A stretch of DNA of 64,000 nucleotides. It comes from Aquila chrysaetos chrysaetos. Taxonomy: Eukaryota > Chordata > Aves > Accipitriformes > Accipitridae. The stretch covers positions 35,773,120-35,837,119 of the forward strand of contig NC_044006.1 in assembly GCF_900496995.4 (NCBI RefSeq), given 5' to 3'. Both the position numbers and the translations under genes were made by a program. Position 1 is the first letter of the stretch, and the number at the start of each line of letters is the position of its first letter. The notes below the pieces were generated by a model. That model had not been told where the DNA came from and searched no databases. It saw only the letters and a program-made list of their open reading frames with translations. Below, piece by piece: positions 1-11,999 of the stretch.

Positions 1-1844
1 TTCAGGGCTTTGGATTCCCTTCAGAGTTCAGTTGGCTATTTCCTGACATTTGGTGTTCAAGCCATTTATTTCAAGAGACAAATGAGGGTTTCCCTCTTTT
101 TTTAATTAAAACCCCATAATTGACTCCAATCTTCTTTTAAGTAACAGTTCAGCAATTAGAAGATTTCTGATCTAGGTTCAGCTCCAGCCCAGACCCATCC
201 CTCTCCTTGGCCTGAACAGGATTCATCCCACTCTCCCAGTCCCTCCACAAGGGCTCCAGGCACGAAAGCACAGGCCTTGAGAAGAAGCCCTCTCCCTCCT
301 CCTTGTTCCCACTGTTCCATTCTGCAGGGGCGGGGGGGAGTTAACTGTGCCAGAGACAGAAGAAAAAGAAAACGATCCACAGGGCTGCATTTACTACCAC
401 TGCCTTTCGGAGGAAGCAGCAGCTGCTGAGTCTGTCAGAATGATGCATCAGGCATCCTGAGAACGGGCGTCCAAGGCTCCCGACAGGGGAAACTCTCCGT
501 TTCTGATCCCAGTTTGGCTATGGCTTCAGCTGCTCTGAGGTGCCAAGACCAAAACAGTGCTGGGCAGGGGCAGGAGCAGAACTTCGGCATGAAGAGGTCC
601 ATAAAATTTTACTGTCCAAATTTTTTAGGGGGAGGCTGTGGGGTGAGGGTGCAGGGTAGATCTTAGTTCAGATTGAGCAAAGATTGCAGAATCCTTCTGA
701 TGCTGGTGCAAGAAGAAAAAAAGAACCAGCTTTATACTCAAATGCAGCAAGACATCATTGTTTTATCCGTAAAATGAGTAAATATGAATCTGAGTTAGAG
801 AGAAAATAATATATATTTATATTTACCACAATTGAATAAAGCCTCTAATATTACCCATTCTAAGTCTACATTGAACACTGCTGAGGGCCTTTAAGAAAAT
901 CGTATTATGCCATGGAGAGCAGTACAATGATCATATACTCAAGTTATTAGAATATGACCACTGCTATACATAATAACACAAATTAAGTTTTCTATGTATA
1001 TCCAATAGGCTTATTCTTAAGAACCTGACATTTCCATTCCTGATGATGTAAACTAGTATGTCATTCTCTCCTGCATGAGGTCAGCTAACGTTTTTTTTTC
1101 CTGCATCATTCTAACATTATAGCATTTTAGATTTATGGGCAGGAGGGAACAGAGAGTGAAAGAAAATGGTGATGACTCCACTCAAAATGAATCTCAGCTA
1201 TTCCCCCAGCACTACTGAACTGAAATAAATTGGTTTACCTAAAACAAGCAGACATTTGTGACATTTTAGGCCAGGGAATTAGATTTTGAAGTAGCCATGA
1301 GAGCATTTATTAAATTCATGAAATGTTAATCTCCTAATAGTAATATATAACCTAATTTCTTTTGTATGAATTAGCCATGAATCACAACGGTAAAAGAGCC
1401 ACTAAATCATGACGACAGAGGGTATGTTCTCTACAGCTAGGTAATTTTTTTATTATTTTTCTTGCTCTGAAGAAGTAGCTTAAAGATGCAAATGAGACAA
1501 CAGTCAAGTACTTGAAAATCTTCCCTGTGCACTGTTGGTGAAGGAGCTCAAATAAGCCTTGCTTTAGGCTCCACAGCCATGAGAAAGGACAACACTCAGA
1601 TATGGAGAGATTACCTTTGAAACAAGATTACTTTCAATTCAGATTGGTGTAATTTGTAAATGTTTCAAGACTGTTTATGAATGTTTACTCAAGATGATAA
1701 CAAAGTACCTTATTAAGCAAACTCATGTTCCAATTTTATCCCTCTGATGCATTCACAGACAAGGTAACAGGATGTTATAGAAAGTAAATACATAATGCAG
1801 AAATCTAAAAAAAAGTCAATGTTTCTAAATGTACCTTAAAAGAG
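1..1844. other. intergenic, no gene seen
   Basis: AT-rich intergenic DNA. Open frames are short (74 codons at most) and have no family signature or paired splice sites. A short G-rich run lies near 330-340 and an AT-rich stretch near 810-830. I see nothing that supports a gene or RNA here. Confidence 0.6.
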
Positions 1845-2456
1845 TGTCCTGGTTTCAGCTGGGGTAGAGTTAATTTTCTTTCTAGTAGCCGGTACAGTGC
1901 TATGTTTTGGGTTCAGTACGAGAATAATGTTGAGAACACACTGGTGTTTTCAGCTGTTGCTAAGTAGTGTTTATACTAAGATCAAGTAGTGTTTATACTA
2001 AGTTTATAATTAGTCAAGGATTTTTCACCTTCTCACGCCCAGCCAGCGAGAAGGCTGGAGGGGCACAAGAAGTTGTGAGGGGACACAGCCAGGGCAGCTG
2101 ACCCAAACTGGCCAAAGGGGTATTCCATACTATGTAACATCATGCCCAGTGTATAAACTGGGGGGAGTTGGCCTGGGGGGGATCGCTGCTCAGGAACTAA
2201 CTGGACATCGGTCAGTGGGTGGTGAGCAATTGCATTGTGCATCACTTGCTTTGTATATTCCTATCCTTTTATTGTCATTTCATTATTGTTATTATTATCT
2301 TTAATAGTTTCTTCCTTTCTGTTCTATTGAACTGTTCTTATCTCAGCCCAGAAGTTTTACCTTTTTCTTTCCGATTGTCTCCCCCATCCCACCGCGTGGG
2401 GAAGCGAGTGAGCGGCTGCGTGGTGCTTAGCTGCTGGCTGGGGTTAAACCATGACA
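1845..2456 (+). mobile_element. solo LTR of an endogenous retrovirus (ERVL-like)
   Basis: The element begins TGTCCTGGTTT and ends AAACCATGACA, imperfect inverted termini in the TG...CA form typical of LTRs. The flanks AAGAG (left) and ATGAG (right) match at 4 of 5 bases and are probably a decayed 5-bp target duplication. A TATA-like TATAAA near 2153 followed by T-rich DNA places U3-R-U5 in plus orientation. No gag, pol or env sequence adjoins it, so this is a solo LTR left by recombination. The 5' part holds a 22-bp tandem repeat (units at 1962 and 1984). The family name is not certain; the 5-bp duplication suggests ERVL-type. Its last 40 bases or so are near-identical, in reverse, to the start of the LTR at 58,770. 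Confidence 0.85.
1962..2002 (+). repeat. 22-bp tandem duplication inside the LTR
   Basis: The unit starting AAGTAGTGTTTATACTAAG occurs at 1962 and again at 1984 with a period of 22 bp. It lies in the U3 part of the LTR, where tandem enhancer-like repeats are common. Whether this copy alone or the whole family has it cannot be told from one copy. Confidence 0.8.
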
Positions 2457-3679
2457 ATGAGACACAATACAGTAAGAAGATAAGGTCTCAAGTGTTCTGC
2501 TGAAATTAATGGGCACTGTGTAGCTAAAGCCGTGTGGATCCCTTTGCAAATATGCCTATTACATTGTTTTTTTACAGTAGCCTTCAAGAACAAGAATTAG
2601 TCACTAAGTCTTCAAAATAACTGGACCCAGAGCAGAAACTCTGTTGCTTAACGTAACAGGCTGTCAAAGCCAGCAGTAATGGGCATGCCAAATTGTCTTT
2701 CCAGTACTGGGAAAAGCTCTGTCACTAATTAGCAAGTAACACAGGCTGAGAGGTTGAACCTGAAATGTGCCCTAGGAGCATCCCTTGAGCTGAGGGGATG
2801 ACACTGCTTCTGTGGCAGGGACAGGTTGAACAATGGTGGCCCTGCAGGCTTACTGCCAAAGGGGCCTTTGTGAGTGTGACCAGAATGAAGAGCGGGAGGG
2901 AGTGAAAGAGGTACCATTGTCATTTTTGCGAGCCAGCTCCAAAGCCTCCCTGCAGGCTACTGAAGATCTCAGGAACCTACTCTAGAGAGGGTTCAGTGCT
3001 CAGTTTTGCATTTATAAAAGAGGGCTTTTTACTCTATTAATACACCTGGTGCCAAAACTTCCTTCAGGAGTTTAGACAGTTGGCATATTTTCAAATCAGA
3101 TATAAATCTACCCCACAGCAATTTTTTCTGGACATATACAATAGAACATTCAGAAATATTCTTAGCCTTAAGCACAGGTGTAACGTGCAATTGCTAAATA
3201 GGAGTCCTGACTTTACATGCATTTCCACATGAGCTTTCTGCAAATGTTAGTAAGCATAGGCTATTTTTGAAAGTTAGATTGTTAAGGACGTTACAGTTAA
3301 GGAAAATGAAGAAGAAAGCTTTTTTTGTTGTTTACCTAACATACCCTTTTTTGCACAGAAACGCAAATTGATGGCATTTTAACAAACAGCATTTAAGGAC
3401 ATTCTCAATTCTTTGAGCCATTGACAAAAAAGTTGACTGCTGCATCCATCTAATGCGTCTTTTAGATAATATAGGTCTTAAGGCAGTGTTTCAAAAAATT
3501 GCTTGCTTTGTCATCAGACTCAATTAGCCCCTTCAGAAAAGTAATTGATACCCCACGCAATTTAAGAAAGTTGCCATGCAATGCTTTTATATAATGGCAG
3601 CAATCCATCTAGCTTTGGAAATCCAGCACCGTCTCTTTTGGTGCCATGCACTGGCTCTTGATTTACATGTCCCTGAGTA

Positions 3680-3740
3680 AAGGCAAGGAAGAAGGGAGGG
3701 AGGGAGGAAGAAGGGAAGGAAGAAGAGGGGAAGGGAGGAG
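3680..3740 (+). repeat. polypurine (GGAA/GGGA) tract
   Basis: Roughly 60 bases almost purely A and G, made of GGAA, GGGA and GAAG units. It is a degenerate microsatellite. Its reverse strand gives a low-complexity Ser/Phe/Pro open frame that should not be read as a protein. Confidence 0.8.
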
Positions 3741-5970
3741 CACAAGCTGTGCCTGACAGATCTGCTTCTGAGTAACCCTCTAAAAATCCATTGAGCATTT
3801 CTGATGGATGCAGTGGTTCTTGCCCCACTTGCTTCTAAGGGTACATCTGTAGGCAGCAGGCACTCACTTTCTCTGCCAATACTCAAAATGACCACAGACA
3901 GGTCCAGTTGGGAAGCCATGTAACCTCTTGGCACACAATCTGAGCACAAACAAACAAATTAGGGTGAATAACCACTAAATTTAGACATCAAAAAGCAGAA
4001 ACACCCAAAATTATTAGACTTTGAAGATTTTGGCCCTAGTGCTGAACCAGGATATGGATCATATTACTTGTTAAAATGGTGTCCCCTACTAATGAGCACT
4101 TGTTTGACTAGTTAATTTTGGAACTATCGCCATGATTTGAGATCTAAAAAGAACATTCATAAACAAAACCTGCAATAAAATTTTGGTGCAGTTGATGATT
4201 ACAAGCAATCAGTGGGAGAGCAGCGATAGCCACAATTGAGCAGTTTGTTACTCAAAGAGGGCACACTATTGTAAATAATGCCTCTTTGTAACTTTAGTGG
4301 ACAGAATGCCATAGTTCTGCTACATTGCATAAATGCTAATCCCCTAAATGGACAGGCAGTAATGCTAAAGCAATCTGTGTACTGAAATACAATATATTGT
4401 CTAAATTAATCCTTATGAAGGAAAGGTGACTGCATTTGAGTAGGCTAATGCTGACAAGTTTTTTTACAGAAGTTATATTGCAAGTTGTATGAAGTCCTGA
4501 AATCATTAAAATGCAAAATAACATTAGCATCCAATACTCCATGGCTTTGAAGGAATTTTGAAAAACAGAAGTCAAAGAGATGCCTTTTACTCAACTGTAA
4601 TTATGCTGGTCATTTGCATAAAGACAGAAATTCAGCCAAAAAGTTCTGAATAGCATTACAAGGAAAGCTAAAAAGCAAAAATAAGTGACTGATGCAGTGC
4701 AGTTTTCCAAAACATTTTCAGGATTTTTCTTCATTCAGAAATTCATTTGAGAATTCATACAAGATTAAACCACAATATTTAATGGTCTTTGGGTTAAAAC
4801 CCCAATTATGATATTCAGTAATATGTCAGGAGTAATGATATTAAAAACAACTGAAATGTGAGAAAGAGATGCAGCATTACTAGGCTTTGTATTATGATAG
4901 GTGTACAGAGAACACACAACAGATTGGTCAGTCCAGTGCAGTCTCTGAAAAGACCAAACTGTTACAGTGCTAGAGCTTGGCAGGGGAGAATATTAGATAG
5001 AAACTGAGAGGTAGTAACTTCTTAAGCCATGCAAGCTTAGTCACAAGAGCACAGTGAATTATGCTCTGAAATCTAAAACATTTATGCATCTAAGGTACTA
5101 TGTTGATTGGTGACCACTTTCAAAATCATTGTAAAAAAAGCAGAGACTGCTATAACACTGACAAAAGTAACTTATAATGGAGCAAGGTGGAGAGAGGGAA
5201 GGACATGTTACGGAGAAGAACTGTGAGAAAAATCAGAGAACCAGCTGAGTTTGCCTACAGTGGTGTCAGAACAGAGCATGTCTATAGGGAGCTTCAAGAA
5301 GGAAGGATACCAACCTATGGAACAGCTTTGGGAAAAAGAGGACTCTTCAAGGAAACATGCTACTATTACTGCCTAGTAATAGCTGGGCTACATGAATAAG
5401 TGCTGGGTTTTACACAAAGTTCTTAAAAAGACAGAAAATCCAGATACAAAATTATTTCCTCAACAGAGCTCATCAGAGCAGAGTGGTGCAGAAATATATT
5501 CATCAGTATTCCACCCACCACCATATACATCTCAACAACAACAACCTCCCTTCTTCAGGACATACATCTCCACCCACTCTGAGAATGCCCAACATTTTCC
5601 TATGGCCCATAAATATCAACACACAACACATTACATCTATGCGTATTTCAGACTGGCAGTGAGTTAAATACTACATATTTGTTAAAAAGGCAAGTATCTC
5701 TGCAATAAGCATAGGTGAATAATAATGCCTATTCTGAGTGTTGGAGATACTGGATTGTGGAAGGCAAATGCTAACATATTAATAGAGTATAAAGGAGAAG
5801 CTAACAGACTACTTCGCTTATTTTTAATTCCTAAGGCTTGTCTTGGTGGGATATGTAGTATAGCAACTTTAAATCAAACCTAACACTTTATCTGTCTGAG
5901 ACTTGATCATTTGTGTTAGTTTCTTTCTACAGAACAGCATAACTATCTTAAAACCAAGAGCAAATGTAAG

Positions 5971-6001
5971 TAAAAAAAAAAAAAAAAAACCAAAAAAAAC
6001 C
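5971..6001 (+). repeat. poly(A)-rich tract
   Basis: A run of about 18 A, then AAACC-type A-rich sequence. It could be a simple repeat or the tail of an old retrocopy. No source gene can be recognised upstream. Confidence 0.7.
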
Positions 6002-9000
6002 CACCACAACCATTTATTCATGTCTAAATATTCTTGACAACATATCATGATTCTCTTTCCTTATTGTGAGCTTCAAACACCAGACCTCCCATTGATGTGT
6101 TATAGGAAGCTATTGGTTGTCTTCTATTAAAATGACCTATTGCCCTTTCTTCTGCAATTATTTTCAACATTACTTCCAAAATAATCCCAAATAGCCCTGA
6201 TGTTTCCAAAATTCCTTGGGGTTATATATTTCTGACAAGAGGTTTTTGTCCTTCAATAATGCCTCTAGCATACCCATTTATCTTCTAATACAATGACCCA
6301 CCACCATTTCTTCAATAACTAGTGTCTTTAGAAATTTCTGTCTTTGCACCTGGTGATCACCAATGTGTATAATTCTGCACTTACTTATTCCTGACAACAG
6401 AATCAGCTTTTCTCAAGTGAAACTTCTAAAAAAAGTATTAGTCTCTTTTCTGACCAGGAGACCTACAAGAATCTTCACTAAACACACCTCTCAAAAGTTT
6501 CATTCAGTTCCTATCCTTGTCAGTAGGATTAGTTCCCATCATTCACAGCCACAACTTGCCTTAAAAAAATAAAGCTTCCCAGAATTGCAGCCTGAATACA
6601 TACCAAATTGTCACTGTTTTGCCAAACTTTTCTAATGGTGACCATGACTGGGTCACCCACTCCATGTCTTTTTCCCATGTCTTTGGAAGAAACTTCTTAG
6701 ATAGGGTTTATACAAGCCCAGATAAACTCATCTCCTGTTTTTGAGGTTAATATTTAACTAAGATCTTCATATACATCCTATTCTTTATGCATATTTTCTT
6801 GCCAGTCTGGAGGATGTTTAAATTCCTCCCATGCTTTAAATTACCATAGTATTCTTTGCATGGAATTGGCAATCGCAGCCATTGTGTCATGACCTTAATG
6901 TGCCCGTCCCAAAAAACTTCCATGCTACAAACCTTCCAGGACACTAATTATATGGTGCTATAAATAAACCAATATGAAGGAAAAAGAAAATATATAAAAA
7001 AATATATTAAGAAATCATTTCTGACTGGTCTTCTCCAGAGGCAAATTCCCATTGAACTTGATCCTAATATATCCTTCAGTGACTGTATCCCAAATATATA
7101 TTTCTGTGTTGTACAGGTGAGCACCTCCAACTAACAAAAATATTAGGGCTATGATGGATCCATTTTTACTTTAATCAGAGCAGCCTGTCCTGCCAGATTC
7201 TTCTACATAGTTGGATTAATAGGAATTCAGTTCAACAATAGGTCTTCCATTGGATTATTATCTGTATTCAATAATATTACAGGCACAGGAAGTGTGCAGT
7301 CATGATGTTCAGGCTCCAGAAATTGTTCATATTGTAAGCACTATCTTCGAAAAAAGGCCATTGTTAGAATTCTGTTTGTCCAAAATCTGGCAGTTGGAAT
7401 AACATTTTGATAATCCCAAAACTAAGCTGTTACACATAAAACACTGAAGTGTTTTGTTCCACCCATCCTATAGGTTTAAATAGTTTCATGACAAAGAGGA
7501 ACAGAGTTTTCAAGGGTAAGGGAAAAGGCACCCCTTTCTCCCATCACTTTGTCCAGTTTCCCATTTAAACATGTCCTTGAAAAGTTTGGAATAAGCCAAA
7601 ACCCAGCTGTCCTCAAAGACTGAATGCGATACATTCTTTTCCTGTCATCTGCATCACCAAATTTACTACATACCCATTTAGGCTCCTCCTGTAAAAGAAT
7701 GAAACTGGTAAAGAAAAAGGAGGGAAAGTGTTTTTCCAAAGAAAACAGGAGAAATTTTCCCTCTTTTTAAAGCAGAAGACAGCAATGTCCTTCAAGATAG
7801 CTGATCCTTAAGTAAGATACTGCCTAATTCTCCACCCTTGGTGTCTTAACTATTCTAAAGCAACTCATACTGGCCACTTGAGAGACTACCAATCTTATCT
7901 CGAACAGTAGTTCCTTTTATTTTATTTAACAGCCACAGTCCACCATAATGGCTATGTTTCTTACTCAAAAAAAAAAAAACAACAAAAAAAAACCAACCTG
8001 TATTGTGATTTGGCAGAAGAGATTTTCAAATACTATGCATTCAAATGTACGTAAAATTATGTGAAACTAAACCAGCAGAATTAATACATATTTAATGCAT
8101 GATTATCAGTTCACATAAAATGGGTATGTAGTAGATCACGGAAAAGAAAAATTATTACATATGAAAGAGCTGTGTCTCTTTACATGAGAAAGTAGCAATG
8201 CTTATTCTTTCAGCTGATTTCCTGTGTTTACTACCTAAGTCTTCCAGGCATGCAAATGGGTGACAACACAAATCAGCTGTGATTATGCCAGCTCGAAGTA
8301 TGACTACCTGGAGTGAATTTGGGTAATGAAAACAATCAGTTTTTCTCCAAAAATGGTAGGCACTTACATACAGACTCTGTCCAGACCTGTTGAGAGAGTG
8401 TAAAATAAAGGTCTTAGGCTCTCATCTTTAAATATACAGCACTTTTTGAAAGATTCCTGGTCTTGCCCTTCACTTTCTGGTCCATTGTAACCATGTTCTG
8501 TCTGACTAAATTTACCAGCCCATTTTACAAACCGTAAACCTCACTACATCCTCCAGAGGCAAGGACATGTTACACTGCATTCTGGCAGAGGTAGGAGCAT
8601 TATATTGCTCTGACCACTCAGAGCATCTTCTGTCCACAAAGGAAAAGTTATGTGGATTATTGCAGGAAAACAGGAATGCAGAAGAAAGCAAGCAGCTTCA
8701 CCAATCCGTATCAAAAGTTTAAGTTCAGAGAAAAGATAGGTGCAAAACTGATTCCTTTTGATGTCCTCAGCGATGGAATCCGCAGCCGGTTTATACAACC
8801 TTACAATACAAAGCTTTGTAGCCCTTGCTAAGGATTCCTTTCATTATAAAGAAGATACAGGGGAAAAGATCAATCTTTGTCTGAATTTTGAGACTGCTGG
8901 GCCATCAGCAATATAGGCTTTCTAGGGATGCTGTAAAGATAAATGTTTTCACACATGCGGGCATGTGCAATAACACTTTAAAAGAATTATGATGTTCACA

Positions 9001-9867
9001 GCAGTTTGATTTCCAGTGTGAATTTCTGAAGAATATATCTGACTTAGCAGACTTAAAATGAGTTCGTGTGTATCATTAATAAGACTTGATCCATTTCCTG
9101 ACAATCAAAGGTTGTACAGGTCAATAAGTACATCTTTTGATTTTTAGAAAGAATATTTGCAATCTCATCAAGATTAAAGATATTAAAGATATTTGAATTG
9201 AAATGCAGGCATCTTTTTATCATGCAGTTCTTCAAATCTCTTTGCAATTCGTAGGACCTCAAATAATGATAGTTCATAATGTTAAAGAACACTTAATTTT
9301 AAGAGAAAATTCTAAACATCAGAAGGTGTGGAAACATCATACAAGATATTTTTATCAAGACCAGTGAAATCTGTAAGCCATAATTACAAATGTTTGGGGG
9401 ACAATTTAAAAATCACACATGGAAAATTGAAACCAGAAATAATTGAATGCAAGAAAAGTTCTCTGGGTTATTTCAGTAACCTCCCGTTCCCTCAAACACA
9501 GTCGAAGACATCCCAAACTCATATCTTGGAAGCGAGAGAATACTTTCTTCATTTCTGAATTGCAAAATATATAACTCAAATCAAGTTAACAGCTGTATGC
9601 ATCAAATACAAAACAGAACATTTCTTGCCGTAAGAGGAAGGTCTCACACATAACTTTCTCTTTCACTTAGAATGACAAGTAGAATAGCATATTGAATGTC
9701 ATTTTCAAGTATATGCTCTATGATCAGTCCCAAAGGTAAAATCCTGACTCCAGCGAGAGTTCTCACAGGAGCTTTTCACTGTGACCCAGTGCAATGATAA
9801 TTTTATTTTGGGAACCAACATGCAGTCAGTGTTAAAACTCCTATTTAATATGGTCACAAGTTCAGCT

Positions 9868-9887
9868 TTTTTTTTTTTTTTTTTTTA
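9868..9887 (+). repeat. poly(T) tract
   Basis: An uninterrupted run of T of about 18 to 20 bases in intergenic DNA. No adjoining retrocopy is recognised on the minus strand. Confidence 0.75.
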
Positions 9888-11979
9888 TATTGAGTGAGAA
9901 TTCTGAAGAAATGGTACCATGAGCACCATCTTACATTGCAACGTGTGCACTGGAAAACTCACTTTTTACATTACAAAGAATTCTTAGTGAACAAACAGTG
10001 CTACTGCAGGCACTGTCTGACATAACATTTGCCCAGTATTTCCTAAGACCCCCTTTTCAGTTGCTTATGGCTTCCACCACTCCGGATAAAGTTCTCCCAC
10101 TCTACCTTCCTCAACATGAGCATTTTCAAGAAATTTTGGACCAGACTTGAAACTTCTTGGGGGAAGATGCTACTGTTTTTCAGCTTAAAAAACCCCTAGT
10201 ACTCTTTTTCCACTGTTTGAAGCAGGGGCTTGAAGTGAGTCAGATCTCAGTGAGAAGCTCATTGATGTTGGAAAAGACTGCCCATGGTGAAAAGGGGTTC
10301 AATTTAGTCCCCTTATTACCTGTATCCATTAACATAAGTGATTTTAAGTTGTTTCAACTTTCCTAAGTTAGCCAGAATGATCCCTAAAGCTGACAGAGTC
10401 TTCATGCTGAAGGAACTGCTTTCTAAGTGCCATGCTCCCCTTCCAGCATCTGCTTCAGGAGTGTACCTGTGAGAGGTCTGGAAAAAGCCAGAACATTAAG
10501 TCTCTGCAAAACTGGTAACTTTTGAGAATACAGAATTTGCAAAATCTTACAGACAGGGGAGAAGATCCAATTGTGGCAGCAATTTTATTCATTCTGAGCA
10601 AGAACAATTTACATGTGGAAATCATTCCCATCTAACTTAATTTGACCCTGCAGGCTGACCAAAGTTGCAGCACAGTAAATCCCCCTAAATTAGCAAGGCA
10701 ATTGCAGGGTAGCAGCTGAGTCATTCCCTTCACTTCTGTGCTTCAGGACTTCTCCATGAGAGCTAGGAAAGTTCAGCATCAGATGTGTGCTCCTAACTTT
10801 GTTATCAGTACTTAACTCTTTTCCTTACTAGAATAATACCTTTTACCCTGAAGCTTGCTGATTAAAGACAGAAACTGGATAAAACTGAGAAGTAAGAGGT
10901 ACTATTACTCGGCTTCTCAGGGACACCTGCAACCTGGGCTGTGTGAGTTAGGATATTTCTCCCACCAAACTGCAAGGATCTATTTCAGGGCTACTATCAG
11001 TAAGTGGCAGTTTCGAAGAAATTTTGCCTGCCAACCAGAGACCCTCTGAAAGGGAGTGCGGAAACTAAGATATGACTCTACATTATCACCAAATTGTCAT
11101 GGCTGTTTTTTTCTTACTTGGTTTGATTTTAAAACAAACAAACAAAAAAAACCCACAAACAAAACAAAACCCACAAAACCACCAGAAAGTTACATAAGGT
11201 ACATTATTAAAGTTGCAAAGTCAGATGTTGAAAATCCAAGGAAATGCCAAAAATAAAGGCTGCCTATAAAATGGGGGTAATAGTATCTCCTTATCTCCCA
11301 AGGTGGCTATAAGCATAACTCATGTTTGTGAAGCACTCAGATAAAAATACTGACAACTGCTGTAGAAAAGGTCAGAGAAAATGAATAATTCTGTCTTCAG
11401 AGCTGGGTTTGAACAGGATGTTACCCAACATGGCAATAAAGACCAGCATTGCATACTGAACACTGAGGCAGCAAAACAACATTGAATAGCTGCCCATTAA
11501 AGGCAGGATATATCTCACCTAAATTTAGCTGTGTAAAAGGCCCACTCTAATGTAGTCATGTAGACTCTGTTCTCACTGAAGAGATGCAGACATCTCCGGG
11601 GCAATTCATCCTGTCCCAAGAGAGTCTTCTGAGATGAGCAGGAAGAATAACCATCCATAGCTCCTTCTATTTCTCCTTTGACTTTAGAGGATAATTAGAC
11701 ATCTGGCTTCAGCTACATGCCTAATTGGTAGGCAGCTAAATTGAGGTGAAATGAATCTGTCCTAAATGAGCACCGTTTATCCTGTGTCCTAAAGGATTAA
11801 AAAAAAAAAAAAAAACCAAACCCAACAAAAACAGTATATGCCCTTGTAATTTAAGATTATTTTATGATGTTCATGCAAAGGGCACTTCTACTGCATAGTT
11901 TAATTCCGGAGATTTTCCAAATTTTCAAGACTGATTTTGCAGACCCTACTGTGGGTCTTCTAATACAGTGTGCAAGTGC

Positions 11980-11999
11980 ATTTGCATGCTAATCAATTG
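11980..11999 (+). promoter_or_regulatory. candidate octamer/homeodomain site cluster
   Basis: ATTTGCAT (11,980-11,987, a perfect POU octamer) overlaps ATGCTAAT (11,986-11,993), and a homeodomain-like TAATCAATT core follows at once. A TATA-like TATATAAA lies some 40 bp downstream. The motif matches are direct. That the site works as a distal enhancer is inference, since AT-rich motifs of this size also arise by chance. Confidence 0.25.
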
